The position numbers were made by a program, and so were the translations under genes. The notes beneath the pieces were generated by a model. It was not told the origin of the DNA and did not search any database. It saw only the letters and a program-made list of their open reading frames with translations. Positions 6,651 to 6,671 of a DNA stretch of 6,671 bases are shown here, in pieces. Origin of the DNA: Bacteroidota bacterium (lineage in GTDB: Bacteria > Bacteroidota > Bacteroidia > Bacteroidales > UBA10428); assembly GCA_029268165.1 (NCBI GenBank), contig JAJUGM010000189.1, forward strand, positions 1 to 6,671, written 5' to 3'. Position 1 is the stretch's first letter. Every line of letters begins with the position of its first letter.

Positions 6651-6671
6651 CTATTTCATTTTTATAGTACA

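Overview
This AT-rich window most likely comes from the chromosome of a Bacteroidota member, probably Bacteroidales-like. The evidence is a large aromatic-rich TonB-dependent-receptor barrel ending in Phe, upstream TAnnTTTG-type elements (the Bacteroidota -7 box), A/T-rich leaders without clear Shine-Dalgarno sequences, and a secreted TPR protein whose C-terminal block I associate with Bacteroidota. No tRNA, rRNA, CRISPR array, insertion sequence or phage gene was seen. Coding density is high, and the longest gap between genes is about 220 bases.

Layout, left to right. (1) The 3' part of a TonB-dependent receptor-like outer-membrane barrel enters from beyond the left edge on the + strand and ends at 1453. 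(2) A nitroreductase-family flavoprotein on the - strand converges on it, and the two coding ends overlap by 23 bases at a small perfect hairpin. (3) A 155-base AT-rich divergent intergenic region leads into a complete + strand ornithine aminotransferase gene (rocD), followed by two hairpins, the second a convincing intrinsic terminator. (4) A 541-residue + strand protein carries a receiver domain, a PAS domain, a coiled coil and a class III cyclase domain. Its substrate-specificity residues (Lys385, Asp458) predict ATP, so it should be a soluble, phosphorylation-controlled adenylate cyclase. (5) A - strand gene for an exported TPR protein converges on the cyclase gene, with a short hairpin plus T-run between them.

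The genes look like separate transcription units: each neighbouring pair is convergent, divergent or separated by a terminator. I see no operon linking them into one system. The receptor and TPR protein belong to the cell envelope, the aminotransferase to arginine/ornithine/proline metabolism, the nitroreductase to cytosolic flavin redox chemistry, and the cyclase to second-messenger signalling. The most interesting object is the response-regulator adenylate cyclase, which has no kinase or cAMP receptor beside it. Otherwise this is an ordinary chromosomal region, and I do not claim an undescribed system here.
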